In this document: one piece after another, positions 1 to 11,300 of the stretch
How the letters are laid out: the number at the start of each line of letters is the position of its first letter
Numbering within the stretch: position 1 is the stretch's first letter
NCBI GenBank assembly: GCA_010645155.1
Contig: CM021321.1
Location: 2,940,656-3,004,655, forward strand
Reading direction: 5' to 3'
Source: Tigriopus japonicus
Lineage: Eukaryota; Arthropoda; Copepoda; Harpacticoida; Harpacticidae
DNA: 64,000 bases
Position numbers and translations under genes: made by a program
Notes under the pieces: model-generated
Told to the model about the DNA's origin: nothing
The model's database searches: none
What the model saw: only the letters and a program-made list of their open reading frames with translations

Positions 1-361
1 ATCCAATCAATGGCAAGGCAATCAACAACTTCCGTCCAAACCGGTCAGACCACGGTCCTGCCAACATGGCCAAAACAATACAGGGCAGTGCTTTGATGGC
101 GGCCGACACAAAGACCAATCGGTAGATCTGAAACTCCACGTACGTTTCTGCCTCTTTATTTTCTGGTTTGTCCAGATTGGCACACACTTCCTCAGAGTAA
201 GTGGTTCCATTTCCAAATAGGGAACTACCAAGCTCACAAGTTCGCTCGAAATAGAGGTCAAAATTGCTATTCAGAACCAAACCAACGCTTAGAGCAAAGA
301 AGAACACGGGCGGTTCAACGGAGATAGCCCGAATAATGGAGGGTAGAGTACCACTACTCAT
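1..361 (-). CDS. SLC46-family MFS transporter, N-terminal exon (partial)
   Basis: The minus strand from an ATG at 361 is open to the window edge, about 120 codons. The start has a good context (CCACCATG). The product begins MSSGTLPSIIRAISVEPPVF, with a first membrane segment after the VEPP motif. A long extracellular loop follows with two cysteines, an N-glycosylation site (NGTT) and a VCANL motif. A second membrane segment then leads into GPWSDRFGRK, the MFS loop 2-3 signature. VEP-TM1-Cys loop-VC.NL-GPWSDR.GRK is the layout of SLC46 proteins (PCFT/HCP1 type: proton-coupled folate and related substrates, plasma or lysosomal membrane). The substrate cannot be told from this fragment. The rest of the gene is left of the window. 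No in-frame stop lies just upstream, so an earlier start or exon is possible. Confidence 0.8.
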   Translation of the reverse strand, partial: MSSGTLPSIIRAISVEPPVFFFALSVGLVLNSNFDLYFERTCELGSSLFGNGTTYSEEVCANLDKPENKEAETYVEFQIYRLVFVSAAIKALPCIVLAMLAGPWSDRFGRKLLIALPLIG

Positions 362-2699
362 GGTGGACCCCAATACTAGGCCTCGTTGCGAAGGTACAAT
401 GGGTTGTCCAAACGAAAGTAAAGCGGTTCTCAAACTGAAGAATTTAGGGCACTGAAGGCCATAAATTGCTTTTCTTGTTATCAGCGAGCCCAATCCACTC
501 TTCTTGCCCGCTTAACGATATGAGAAGGCCATAAAAGAATTGAAGTTAATCCTTAATATTCCTACGTAGGTTGTTGGAATACAATCTTTAAGCAAAAAAT
601 CACAGCCTTCAATAAATGAACACCTTATTATGAATTGAGGGAAATTATGAAGTGTGCCAGAACTTACAATACGTAATTTCAGAGTTCCAACCACTGAACC
701 TCGTCGGATGCACTTCATTCAAAGAAATTAAGTTTTCAAAATAGAGAGATTGAATTTAAAAAACTAAACCTGACTTTCTCTTAGAGTAAAAGACAGGCTG
801 CCTTGAACAGAAGTGGTGATTTTAGAATGAATCGAAAGCCGTACAAAAAAGCCTTTGTAAATGCTGTTTAATGTTTGCATTTTAGCTCAAAACGGCTGTT
901 AATTTTCGTTTTCTCATTTATTTATTTGATATATCGAACCATTACTACGTATTTTAAGTAAATACAAACAACTTCAAACCCAATTTCCGAAAAAGATGCT
1001 TCAGTGTGATGAAGACCATTTTTTCAGCACAGTATGTAGTAAAGGTTTTGTGATGTTCGACTGAGGTTTGAAGAAGAAGTTTAGAAAGGGTTCTTTAAGG
1101 AATTCCAAATATTAGAAAACCCTTTCATTAAATATTCTTCAAATTTTCATTTGTAAACACAAATTAGTGCCCTAAAAATGTTTGTGAAGATACAACACAT
1201 CTAAGCGAGGCAAATGTAAGGGAACAAGAGCTTACTTTTTACATGCATCTTGGGGAGACAAAGTTTGGGTAATATGAAAAGAGAGAAATATTTAAAAAGT
1301 CTTAACAAAACTAATACAACATAAGGTGCTTGTATCTTTTCAAGTTTTTAGAATACATTTTTAGGTTATGATAAAACGATTACAGCGGAGATGGAAACGT
1401 CTGAAGGGCTCTAGCTTGAGTAAACATACTGTAGGTATTGTAAAAAAGATTATCTCCCTAAAACACAGTCCCGGTACAAAATATGCCATGAAAACTTAAC
1501 TGATGCTCTAAACCTACCCGTGAACGTTGCTTTTCTCATAATATTAAAAAAAAAACACCAAGTAACATATCTTTTTTTTGCGTTGGCATCTCAGATTGAC
1601 ATCTCAGATTGACAACGTCACACCAAAAAGAAATAAATTATTGAGGTTCGAAATTTATTTTTTAATCATGACCCTCTATACTCATATTAGGAGCTAATAG
1701 CTCGGATGATACGGTAGTTATTTCAAACACTTAAGTATAGTTGTGTATCCTCGCTTCGAGTTTCGCGCTAACATACCGATTTCAGAACGAAACCCCTTTC
1801 TTTCTGCGAGTGTACTTGGCATCCGGCGTCAACCCAAGCATAGTTGCGAGCCGTGAGTACACACGACACGTATACTTTCCTACACTAGTTCCCCTTTTGG
1901 CAACTACACTCGTCGTCAGTGAGCCCGCAAAAAGATAGAGCGAGTAAGGAAACAACGTGAATCAACTGATTATTAGTACTGTGGCCGAGAATAGCTTTGA
2001 TCTACTAACAAAACAGGAACACTGATTTCTTAAGGAGATTCGATTATGTCAGTTGTTTCAAGGTGTCAAAGGGTGGATCATGGAACAAGAAGTGGGTCGG
2101 TCAACATAACACATGATTCAATTATTTTGATTTAGGGATGAAAATTGAAGGCTGTAATATTGCTCAAAAATCACTTCACACTGACACTTGTAAATTATCC
2201 GTAACCCTATTTGCTACAAGCATTGAAGTTGTAGCATGGTTAACAGTGGAGAAAAAAAGGGTATGCTTTTGCCTCGAAAATGAAAGGAATATTAACAGCA
2301 ATTTCGAAACCACAGCCAATTCCCATTGTGCTTCCCACCCACAGATAGAGAAACATTCTGACACCATGCTACTGTGTGTACTAGTGAGTAGCTATCGGAA
2401 AATGGATGAAGCAATGACTGACTTTGTAAAGCCGACCACCCATTTCATTTGGCCTGTAGGAAAATCCATTACGCTGCAAATAATGTGATTCAGTTCTATG
2501 CTCTCAAAAACCTCGTTTCATCAAGCTTATCCTCACTTTCGTCTTGACCTACATTTGGGGCAAGGTCGAGTTAAAACGCATTTATGTGCGGTCAGCCTGA
2601 TGAAATCAAAATAAGAAATACTGTTCACAGTTTACAGCTGATCCACTTATATAAATCTAAAATTTTGCCATCCGTTTGGTCTCAATCAATATGCCACCA
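362..2699. other. non-genic AT-rich stretch
   Basis: This is the upstream flank of the SLC46-like gene. Open frames here (e.g. 1741-1938 and 2138-2488 plus) have no recognisable domain and no supporting splice context. I see no gene, repeat or RNA that I can support. Confidence 0.5.
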
Positions 2700-2886
2700 A
2701 ACAGAAGCTAATAGTGTAGGTACAAGGGCCTACAAATGAGCAATCACAGAGTTGTGAGCTCACAAGCTTGGTACTATGAATGACTTTTGAACCCACGATT
2801 TTGGAATTTCGACATAGCTCCTGGGCCCACCAAAAATCACCATTTTGACCACATGTGGGACCAGGCCCACTGGTTGCCGACCCCTG
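2700..2886. mobile_element. hAT-type MITE, 5'-degraded copy
   Basis: The stretch ends in TGGTTGCCGACCCCTG and resembles the last 190 bp of the complete MITE at 17268-17516. Both contain the same CATAGCTCCTGGGCCCACCA block and repeated GGCCCAC words. The left terminal repeat is not recognisable and no target duplication is seen, so this copy is old or truncated. Confidence 0.65.
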
Positions 2887-3022
2887 TTGTAGTGGAACTA
2901 CCATCGATGTCACCAAAGAAGTCCAATCTTCACTTGAGATTTCGCCAGCCACTTCTAGGCATCGCCTCCAAGGTGTCTTTTCCTTCACTTTCCTCACCAA
3001 TTAAAAGAGTCCCATGGAACTT

Positions 3023-3602
3023 TTTTTTTGGGGGGGGGGCGGATTTTTCAATACTGCTACAAGGAATGGGATTCCCTGTAAAGAGAGTTAATCATTAACA
3101 TAGTTTCAATAATTAATGTTTTTATGAAATTTGATCTACCAATGAGTTACTGTTGGCAGATCTATACAACCCTTGTATAGTGGGTTGGTCTGGAATAGTT
3201 TTTAAAAATTTGTCCAATCCTGCCTTAAATGCTGTTAGAGAATCAGCTCCTACATATTCACGATGAAGGCAAATAGGCAACAAATTGAACAATGAAGGAG
3301 CCCGATAAAGAAGAGAGGAGGACTTCATTGTTCGAACTAGCCTTGATTCCTTAGGATTTGGAGGTGCTCTCAGAGCGCACGTAAAAACTCTACGATCGCT
3401 ACAACTGATATCAAATCCTGGGTTACGACAGAGCCCATGAATGCTCTTGAAAACATACAGTATCAGATACCTTTCATATAGACTTTCATACCTTCTCTGA
3501 GTACTGTACAGCCCTAACTTCTGGAGCCTCTCCCAATACGAGAGCTCTCTCATTCCTGCGATGTTCCTGCTCGACCTTTTGCAAACCTGCTGAACTCATT
3601 GG
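3023..3602 (-). mobile_element. CR1/Jockey-superfamily LINE, 3' fragment
   Basis: The minus strand encodes the C-terminal end of a non-LTR reverse transcriptase (motifs ELSYWERLQKLGLYS and LLYRAPSLFNLLPICL). A short 3' UTR and a poly(C)-poly(A) tail follow (plus-strand T run then G run at 3019-3040). The same protein is encoded at 14934-15566 and 52597-52971, so the family is repeated. This copy is 5'-truncated, lacks about 20 bp present in the 15-kb copy near 3570, and is joined at about 3602 to a tRNA-derived SINE head. The CR1/Jockey assignment rests on the QPHLEYASPIW and VQRCFTRNI type blocks seen in the longer copy. The exact clade is not certain. Confidence 0.75.
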
Positions 3603-3723
3603 AAAAGGATTTCTCCCGCCAGCTTCAATCCGACCCCCAACTGGAATCGAACCTACGCCATCTGGGTAAGCACTTACACTCGGCACTTTTAAGAACGCGC
3701 TAGTACGCGTGGCCATTCTAGCT
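3603..3723 (-). mobile_element. tRNA-derived SINE head fused to LINE
   Basis: Read on the minus strand this is tRNA-like: a TGGCC A-box region, a CCGAGTGTAAGTGCTT long variable arm, and a B box GGTTCGATTCC (plus 3643-3653). The long variable arm suggests a Leu- or Ser-type tRNA ancestor. It closely matches the head of the SINE at 44899-45077. Here the usual SINE tail is replaced by LINE coding sequence. Confidence 0.7.
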
Positions 3724-4386
3724 TCCTTGAGAAAGGCAACAAATTTTGAAACTCATTTAGTGTGCTTCACCACAAATTAGAACATTGGTTGTTCCAATAT
3801 TATTCACGGAATAACAAGGCCTTTTTTGAAAAGTTATTTATTATTTGTTTAACCGTTTGATCAAATGATCAATGGGCAATTGAACAGAATTAATTTTGTT
3901 CCGTCACAAAACCTCTGAAATAATTATTGAAGTTGACACAACTATCCGTTCTTCACTCAGGTGATGAAAAGACCATACCACATATGTTGATCAATCCATG
4001 TTTTAAGTTTCAAATTTTGAACCCAAAAAATACTAAAATACCCTTTAAAATTGAGCGAAAGATCGTTTTAAAAATTGGTGCTTTTCCAAATTTGCCGAAC
4101 CAGTAAGTATGTCTTAAAATTAATGAAATAAGTATTCTATATTGGATTCTAGAATAAAACACTAACTTTGCCCAGACATTGTCGAAACTGATATTTTTTC
4201 GTCAACCTACAAATAATTTTAGGAAAATTAAGTCCTCCCCCACTCCCCGGTCCAAAATGTGTTTTCAAAAATAAATGATAAAATATTTTCCCTAAAAATC
4301 GTCCTTTTATGTGAAAAAATATTTTTTTGTGTTCACACAAGTTTCAATTACTTTCTGTTTTCTGTCCTTTTTTTCAAATTTCAATC
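3724..4386. other. non-genic AT-rich stretch
   Basis: No coding signal, structural RNA or clear repeat is seen between the SINE head and the hAT MITE. Confidence 0.45.
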
Positions 4387-4394
4387 ACTTAAAA

Positions 4395-4621
4395 CAGGGG
4401 TGTGCAAACCCTGGCCCGCGGGCCAATTGTAGCCCGCAAGCTGATTTCGCGTGGCCCGCGAGAGGCTCTGTCATTTTCAATAGACTGTGGCCCGCAACAT
4501 GATTTTGGCATAGCCCGTGAATTATATACTAGAAATTATTAGCCGTTTTGGATGGTGTGGCCCGCGAGCGCCAACATTGCAGCCAATTTGGCCCAGTGCT
4601 AAATAAGTTTGCACACCCCTG
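4395..4621. mobile_element. hAT-type MITE with 8-bp target duplication
   Basis: A 227-bp element has 15-bp terminal inverted repeats, CAGGGGTGTGCAAAC at the left and its complement at the right. It is flanked by perfect 8-bp direct repeats ACTTAAAA (4387-4394 and 4622-4629). CAGGGG termini with 8-bp duplications are the hallmark of hAT transposons. There is no transposase, so it is non-autonomous. The interior contains about six spaced copies of a (T)GGCCCGCG-like word. Confidence 0.9.
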
Positions 4622-4629
4622 ACTTAAAA

Positions 4630-5308
4630 GGTCAAAAAGTGCCTCTAAAATAAAGCGTACTCATTGACCATCACCAAACCCCGAAGAGGGCCATGTTTTT
4701 TTTATTTTTGAAAACAATGTGTAGTATCCCAAGCAACGTGTTCATTCCTTCTATCACATTTCTACAAATCAAGTTCCTTTCACTTTTTCCTTGAACAAAC
4801 GGAAGTGATGCCAATCATTATCACTCAACTTGTCCGTAACGTGACTCATTCCGTGTTTTCGCCCCTCTCACTTCCTTCTTTTTCGTCAGTTCCCCCGGTT
4901 CGTTTCGAGGTACTGGTCGAAGAAGTTTGAACGGTTCGAACCCCGGTCTGAGAAACGAGAGAAGGGGAGAAGGCTTAGAAACTATCTGAAAGACTTGCCG
5001 AGGAAGACCGCGACGTTCTTGAATAGAAGTCGAGAGCAACGCTTCATCTCCCGCTGTTGTTTCGGTGTGCTCTAAGTTCTCTTTCGGCTCAGTTCTTGAA
5101 GGGGAGATCATTCAAACGCACACGAATTTGCAGCTACTGACTAGTCTAATGTGGGGTTGCTTTCAGTTTGGGGGACTGAAGGGGTAAAACAGTCCACAAT
5201 AAGTTCGGCGGCATGATCCATTTCAATTGAAGACATTGAAATCAAGCTACTTATAGAAACGAGTGCAAACATCTGTGCGTTAACAATTGGACGAAAAACG
5301 TGAGGAAC
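4630..5308. promoter_or_regulatory. upstream region of the Ig-domain gene (promoter not defined)
   Basis: This stretch precedes the first coding exon of the Ig gene. It holds a purine-pyrimidine asymmetric, more GC-rich segment at about 4850-5110, which could be promoter or 5' UTR. I cannot identify a TATA box or an initiator with confidence. The in-frame stop upstream of the ATG is the TGA at 5237. Confidence 0.3.
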
Positions 5309-5384
5309 ATGAGGAACCTTTGGCCTTATTGTGTTTGTGTGGTCTTGATGATTGAGAGCCTCCTGGTGAACCATCAATGCCAAG
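5309..5384 (+). CDS. signal-peptide exon assigned to the Ig-domain gene
   Basis: ATG at 5309 opens MRNLWPYCVCVVLMIESLLV followed by NHQCQ and a phase-1 G. It stops at a strong donor (CAAG/GTAAGG at 5384/5385). The hydrophobic core and short polar start fit a secretory signal. The phase matches the phase-1 acceptor at 14305, which otherwise lacks a start codon. The assignment is inferred from phase and content across an 8.9-kb intron. An alternative first exon elsewhere is possible. Confidence 0.6.
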
Positions 5385-8300
5385 GTAAGGACTAAGGAAC
5401 CCTTCACCATAATGAACTTTACACATGCAACTTTGGGCAAGCCAAAAGTGCTCCTTATTTACTTCATGAAATCGTTCCAATGGTTGAGTTTTTGGTACAA
5501 ACAAACTTTGGCTGGATTTGCAACTTTGTGCTCTCGTGCATTTTGGTGCCGAGTTCTAAAACACGCTCAATTAAAAGCGCATTTGAAATCACGTCTTCTG
5601 GTAGTGAGGTTTAAAAACGCAACTCTGACAATTTTTTTATGATTTATGTTGACATAATTGGCTCGCTTTGATGGCAGGAAGTGTTTGAGATGTATATTTT
5701 CAATTTAGCAAACACATCTTCAGTTTATTTGTTAAACTTCCATCTTGCCTGTTTACCAATGGTCCATTAATTAATTTGTAAATTGAACATAAAATAACGG
5801 ATGTTAGGTAAAAGAGGTAAAGTAGAGAGATTTGCATAATGTTGCAACATGTCCAAGAAAGTCCAGCCAAGATGAAATGCATGAATGCATGCAGGAGCAT
5901 GTTCATTTCCACAACAAAGTTAGTGGCATTTCAAGTTTCCGATATTTCGAGAAGGTGGTGTCTTCTCACGAATTGTCAAGGTACAACAGAAAGCATCACG
6001 AAGGAATATTTTCTTTCGTCTGGTGTCAGTCCAATTTGGTTGTACTTGGTATTCATGGTGAATATGTGGATGGAGAGTTGAATATTTCATTTCAAGATGC
6101 TTTGGGATGGTTCGTTCTAGTCGGCGCACATTTATTTCCATAATGGCCGTTCTGGAGTCAAAGAATAAGGAACATTCAAGCCATTTCGGATACCTCAATA
6201 AGAAAGGGTTTTTTGACCAGAATTTGGGAGGAGAGCACAACAATAAAGGGTATCTCCACTACCCCTCTGACAAAAGATCTCCCTATGAAGATACGAGAGC
6301 TTTTCGAGATTGAAAGAGTTTCGTCCGCCAATCCATTCCCGTCTCAACGATGTTTTGTGGTTGAAGATCTCCTCATGCATGACGATAAATTGTAAATAAT
6401 ATGGGGGAAACACTTTTCACTTGGACTGAGTTTCAGAGGGTTAGAAATACCCTGCCTCTTAAATATGACTGTGGCTTAAAATATATGGGATAGTTATTGC
6501 ATAACCCTTATTCTAATAAAAGGCAGATTAAGTCTCTAAGGCCTCGAACATATCCAATGGTAGAGTTTTCCCTCACCCTAAGATCATCAATCCTTTGGAA
6601 GCAAGTTTTGGGAGTGCCAAAAATGGACAAGAAAAACATTGTATGAAAACTCATTCAAACCTCCTGATCCTCGAGCTCAAAAACCTCTCTCAACTCATAC
6701 TGAGCTTTGAGATGAACCTGGATGGATTGAGTTGCACCAAGTTAGATGTCAAGTACCACCAGTTCTCTACCAAATCGCTCATATGTATGCCATATGTGTA
6801 CGGCTAAAGGGTGGTGTTTGAAGACGATGAAGTGGAGGAAAAGAAGAAGGACGAGGCCAATAAACATTCAAACTAATTGCTCCATCCGAGCTTTACGGTC
6901 ACTCCTCCTTCTATTGAACGACTCAGTTCATCCCGGAAAGGGCGTTCAAGAGCTGATAGATGAAACTCTTTTGGGTTTCGTGACATTTCGTGGGTCCCCT
7001 TGGTTGGCTTATCGGGGGATACAAATGCCCCTAGGACGGAAAAGGCTCCTTTTCTCGGGCGGATCACGAAATGGCCTTGATAAATCCAATGTACTACAAC
7101 AGGGTGGTTCCGAGAACTTTCGGAACAGGATTAGAGCTAATACCTTCAAAACTCCTCAGGGGGTTCAGGCCAGTTTTCGGAAACACACTGTCCGAGAAAA
7201 AGACCTCTACCCAAGGCGAAATAGCGAATTGGCGGACCTCACCACCTCACCCAATTCTCCTTGGAGTGAGAAATCCAATATTAGGTGCAATATAGATATC
7301 GGTTTACAAATGATCCCTATTTCTTGGGTTCGATTGGTTCCAGTCGAGTTGAAAACTGAGTCAAGTTGCACCAAGTTGAGTCATGCATTTCCTCGATTGC
7401 CAACAAACCGCATCAACTTCATTAGCACTGTAATCCGTGGATAACAGAAGCACCACCAACAAATTGGCACACCAATGTCATCCTAATGGTTATATCGGAG
7501 ACGCTTTTTTGCAGTCAGAGCATTGCCCCTGATTCTCTTTCTCTCTGGTAGTTATCCATTTGCAAATGAGGGAAACTGTCATCAATCTGACAGTTATTGG
7601 TGTTTGTTGGTCTATGAGTCATTCTTAGGGAAGGGGGAAGTGGGATGACCAAACCATTGAAGCTTAATTATCGAGCTTTCAACCAGAAAATACTCACGCT
7701 TCATAGAGATTCGCCGCCACGTGCATATCGCTCTTGAATCCAAGGTGACCACATTTTGCAGTAGTGCAAATCTATAAACCCGTTAGAGTACTTGACTTGA
7801 ATTTGTCGGCAAGTTTTGACATTGACATTAACAACGTCATAGATCTTGGCCCTGGGGAATTCCTTTCTTTTCGGTGTAGATCGACGGATGGCGAGACAAG
7901 GCAGAAAAAGTGGAAGAATTTGGAATTCCATAGCCAGCCCTCCACCAAAATAATAGGTAGTGTAATAAGGTCTGGGTGAGTGGGTGAGAGATCTGGGACA
8001 AAGAACAGATTCCGAAATGCGCTCAACCCATCAGAATAAGTCTCAAGGGAGGTTATGGTCTGTGGGTCTCTTGTTTTGTAATCGATCTCAGAATCACGCC
8101 AAATGTGGATCTACTCCGAGATCTATCTGATCTCCTCTCTTTCACACGCGATTTGCTACAGTACGTACATGGAAGTTGGGGTAGAAATTTGACTGTGTCA
8201 AAATGAGATGAAACTTGATAGATTGGGAGTGAGGAAATATTTACAGAGCTGTTAAAGAGTTGTTGACAAGTCTTTGTGCGAAATTGTTAACGCAAATTTG

Positions 8301-11300
8301 CTACCGAAGTGAGGTCAGAAAAGTTACTTTCTGACTTCCTGATTGGTCAATTGAAAGTCACAACAACCGTTTTGCTCAAAATTTCCAAAACCTATAAACC
8401 AGCCAATACTTTTCGTGAGCTGGAACATGGCTGGAACCATGTACAAAGATGTCTCTCCAGGAGGTCTGACTGTCTAATTGGTTGGTTTGTCCAAGCCTTT
8501 TCGTTTGTTGTCTAATGGCTCTTGAACGCATGCCCCAATCGTCTGAACACGTGTCGCTCGAGAATTGAGGAATCACCCCCGTGGTCAGGGAGATGAAGTG
8601 CTTGCTTGCCCTGGCCATTATCCAATGTGCTCCTCTTCAACTAGACTAGCCCAAATATTCCCCATTCAAACCCCTCCAGTACAACAATACTTACGGTAGA
8701 CACAATGGACTTGAATTTCGGCACAGATGTTGCGTTGTGACTTCAGCGTTTGCCGGGTGGTGTATTTGCTCAATGCAAGCTTGTTAGCTAAAATGCAAGT
8801 CTCAGTTTTCTAGTCAAGAGCGAAAATATTTGTCTTTTCCTTCAGGTTTATATCCTTCGACGAAATGAAAGGATTTACAGGTTCGAGATTCTATGATGGA
8901 GAGACGATTGCAGATTAACCTCCATCTGTGTGACTGTGTCACACGGCGGCAGATGTGTGAATGAATTGCTCAATTCCATTTTCCAGAGACCTTTCTTTCC
9001 CCTTTCCACTTTGGGAAAACTCTCAGAACAAACCAAATAGAAGGGAAAAGAAAAAAAAACCTTCTCTAACTTGAAATGGAGCCATTCGTTTTGCTTTCAA
9101 GACAATAGTCGTTTGGACATTGCCTTGTTTTGATAGCTGCCCGTGCTTTCTTAGTTCATGATAATTTTTGCTTTCTTTAGAAAATAAAGGAACAAAAGTC
9201 AAATACTCAGCTGCCATGTCTACAGGGTACATTTCACTCCAAAGGATACCATACTCTGCTGCTGCACCCTGTATTGTCTCGTGTTTTTCAGTGGATATCG
9301 TCTCACTCTGTCAACAAAGTGAGCGAGACTCGGGAGATATTTTTGACACCGGTGATGATGGGCTTCATCTTGTCAGATCCAGACCAAAGCAGACGGCGTC
9401 ACATCATCAAGAAGTCTGTTGATGATCTTGGCCAAGCACTCTCGTCTGCCAAAAACAACCTCTCAATATCAAAGAGACCGTACGTGCCTTTATTGGAGTC
9501 TGATTCGGGCAAATGAAACGAAGCTTCGGAAGAATTATCGCTCTCAATTCGTTCTCACGTCATCGATCTGAGAAAGACCATTGTTTATTAAAGGTGGAAT
9601 TGCATTGCCGAATTGTTCAAGGATGCATTCATTCATCGGTCAAGAAAAGCTGGCTCTTGGATTTTTTGGGAACAAATGTGTTCAAAGTTGAAGGGGGAGA
9701 GGGGAGAAAATGGAGGAAACATTCCCCCCTGATGTGCGGGAAAAGCTTTTTTATTGATGATTTTTCGGAAAGTTCACTGTACCATGAGGTTATATTGGAC
9801 TTGGAATAAAAAAAGGAATCGTTCTTTTGTTTTGAGGGAAAACTCTTTCTTACCTTCATTACCCTCATTTTGATGAGGACTGAGGACATCAATCGGGGTC
9901 AGAAGGAGTCTTAGAAAGCTTGAGCCTTTAGATGAGATCTTTTCAGATTAGAACCCAAGATTAAATAGGCCCTTTCTCGCATCCAGCCATTTAAAGTTTC
10001 ACTAGAGGCACAAGAAATGTGCGTTTCCAAAACTTTTCCTTCACGAATTTTACTGGGGAAAAGGGCTAAAAGAAAGTTAATCTTGGCGCTTATGTTCTAC
10101 GGGTAATGATTTAACCATAAACAAGCACTCTTATAGAGCCAAGCCAAAGAAACTGTTCGTTTTATATTATGAATGTGAGTGTGGGAGGAAGAGGGGGGTG
10201 TAAGTAATCGCTTTTCTTTTTGCTCAGTTCTCCAAGTTTGGGAAGGAGAAAAAGAAGAATAAATGGAGAGAAAAACTTCACAGACTTAGGGGGTGGGCAG
10301 ATCGAGAAGTCTCGTGTGACGAGATCTCAAATTACCTTACTCACACTCTGGGGTAGGTGTGGGTCGGTTGGCTACTCGACGTTGAATTAGACGACATTTC
10401 CGAGAACAAATTTCTGAAAAAAGGACGGATCTGCAGCTGCAGGGTTAGGTTTAGGGAGTCAAATGCTTTAAAGCTGGTTATAAGAATATTGTCGGTCAAC
10501 AACATTAATAGTCCAATGTGGAGAGTTATTCTAATGTCAATATGTAATTCCTGATTGCGGCAGCAAAAGTGTCTACGTTTTGCATAGCCTTGGCTCGAGG
10601 AAATCATAAGACATGGAAGTCTCCGCTCAGGCGTTCAGTTGTAGATTTTTTATAAATCGAATTCCATTCAAGTAAATTATTTTATTCTCTTAAGATTGAT
10701 ACGACAGGCGTTTCAGGATGTTGTTTGCTGAATTTCAGCATCATGCATTCCTCCGTTCACAAGAAACATTTTGTGAAATTCATTTTTTTTTTAAATTCAA
10801 TTTTCAAAATTTCATTTCATGAAAGAAATGTTTCGAAATTTGCTACAGTTGCAATGCATACGGGCGGAAACGAGAGAAAAATTGACCCTACAATCGTCCA
10901 AAAGGACGATTGTAGCTTCAAATTACTCTCAATGCAACAACTTTCAGTCGATTAAGTTGAAATTAAGCATGTGAGCTTTTCATTACCAGCCGGACAACTG
11001 GTTTAACTAAATTTTCTCTGTCTAACACAGAATTCCAAAGATGGATTTTGCCAGTAGCCGAGGTATCCAGGTATTTAGTGATCCTTGCTTGGCTGCACGT
11101 AAAAACGATCGAAGGAAAGACTGAAACAATGAACCCTGCAAACTATGTCAGCTTTTCTTTTACCCCCTGATCAGCGCCTCTTGTGGTCAAACTGAAATAT
11201 AGTTGCCAGATGGTTTTTCGTTATGCCACTCTTTGGGAAAACCTTATGTCCAATAAAATTCCGAACATTCATATCAGTATCAAAAACGTTTAAATCATCC

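Noticed and set aside
6746..7444. 232-codon plus-strand frame in Ig intron 1
   Set aside because: Low-complexity, basic and serine-rich composition with no domain, no conserved motif and no splice context. It is probably a chance frame.
7684..7931. Minus-strand stretch with a good donor (AAGC/GTGAGT) and protein-like reading in two frames
   Set aside because: No unique frame, no recognised product and no partner exon could be found.
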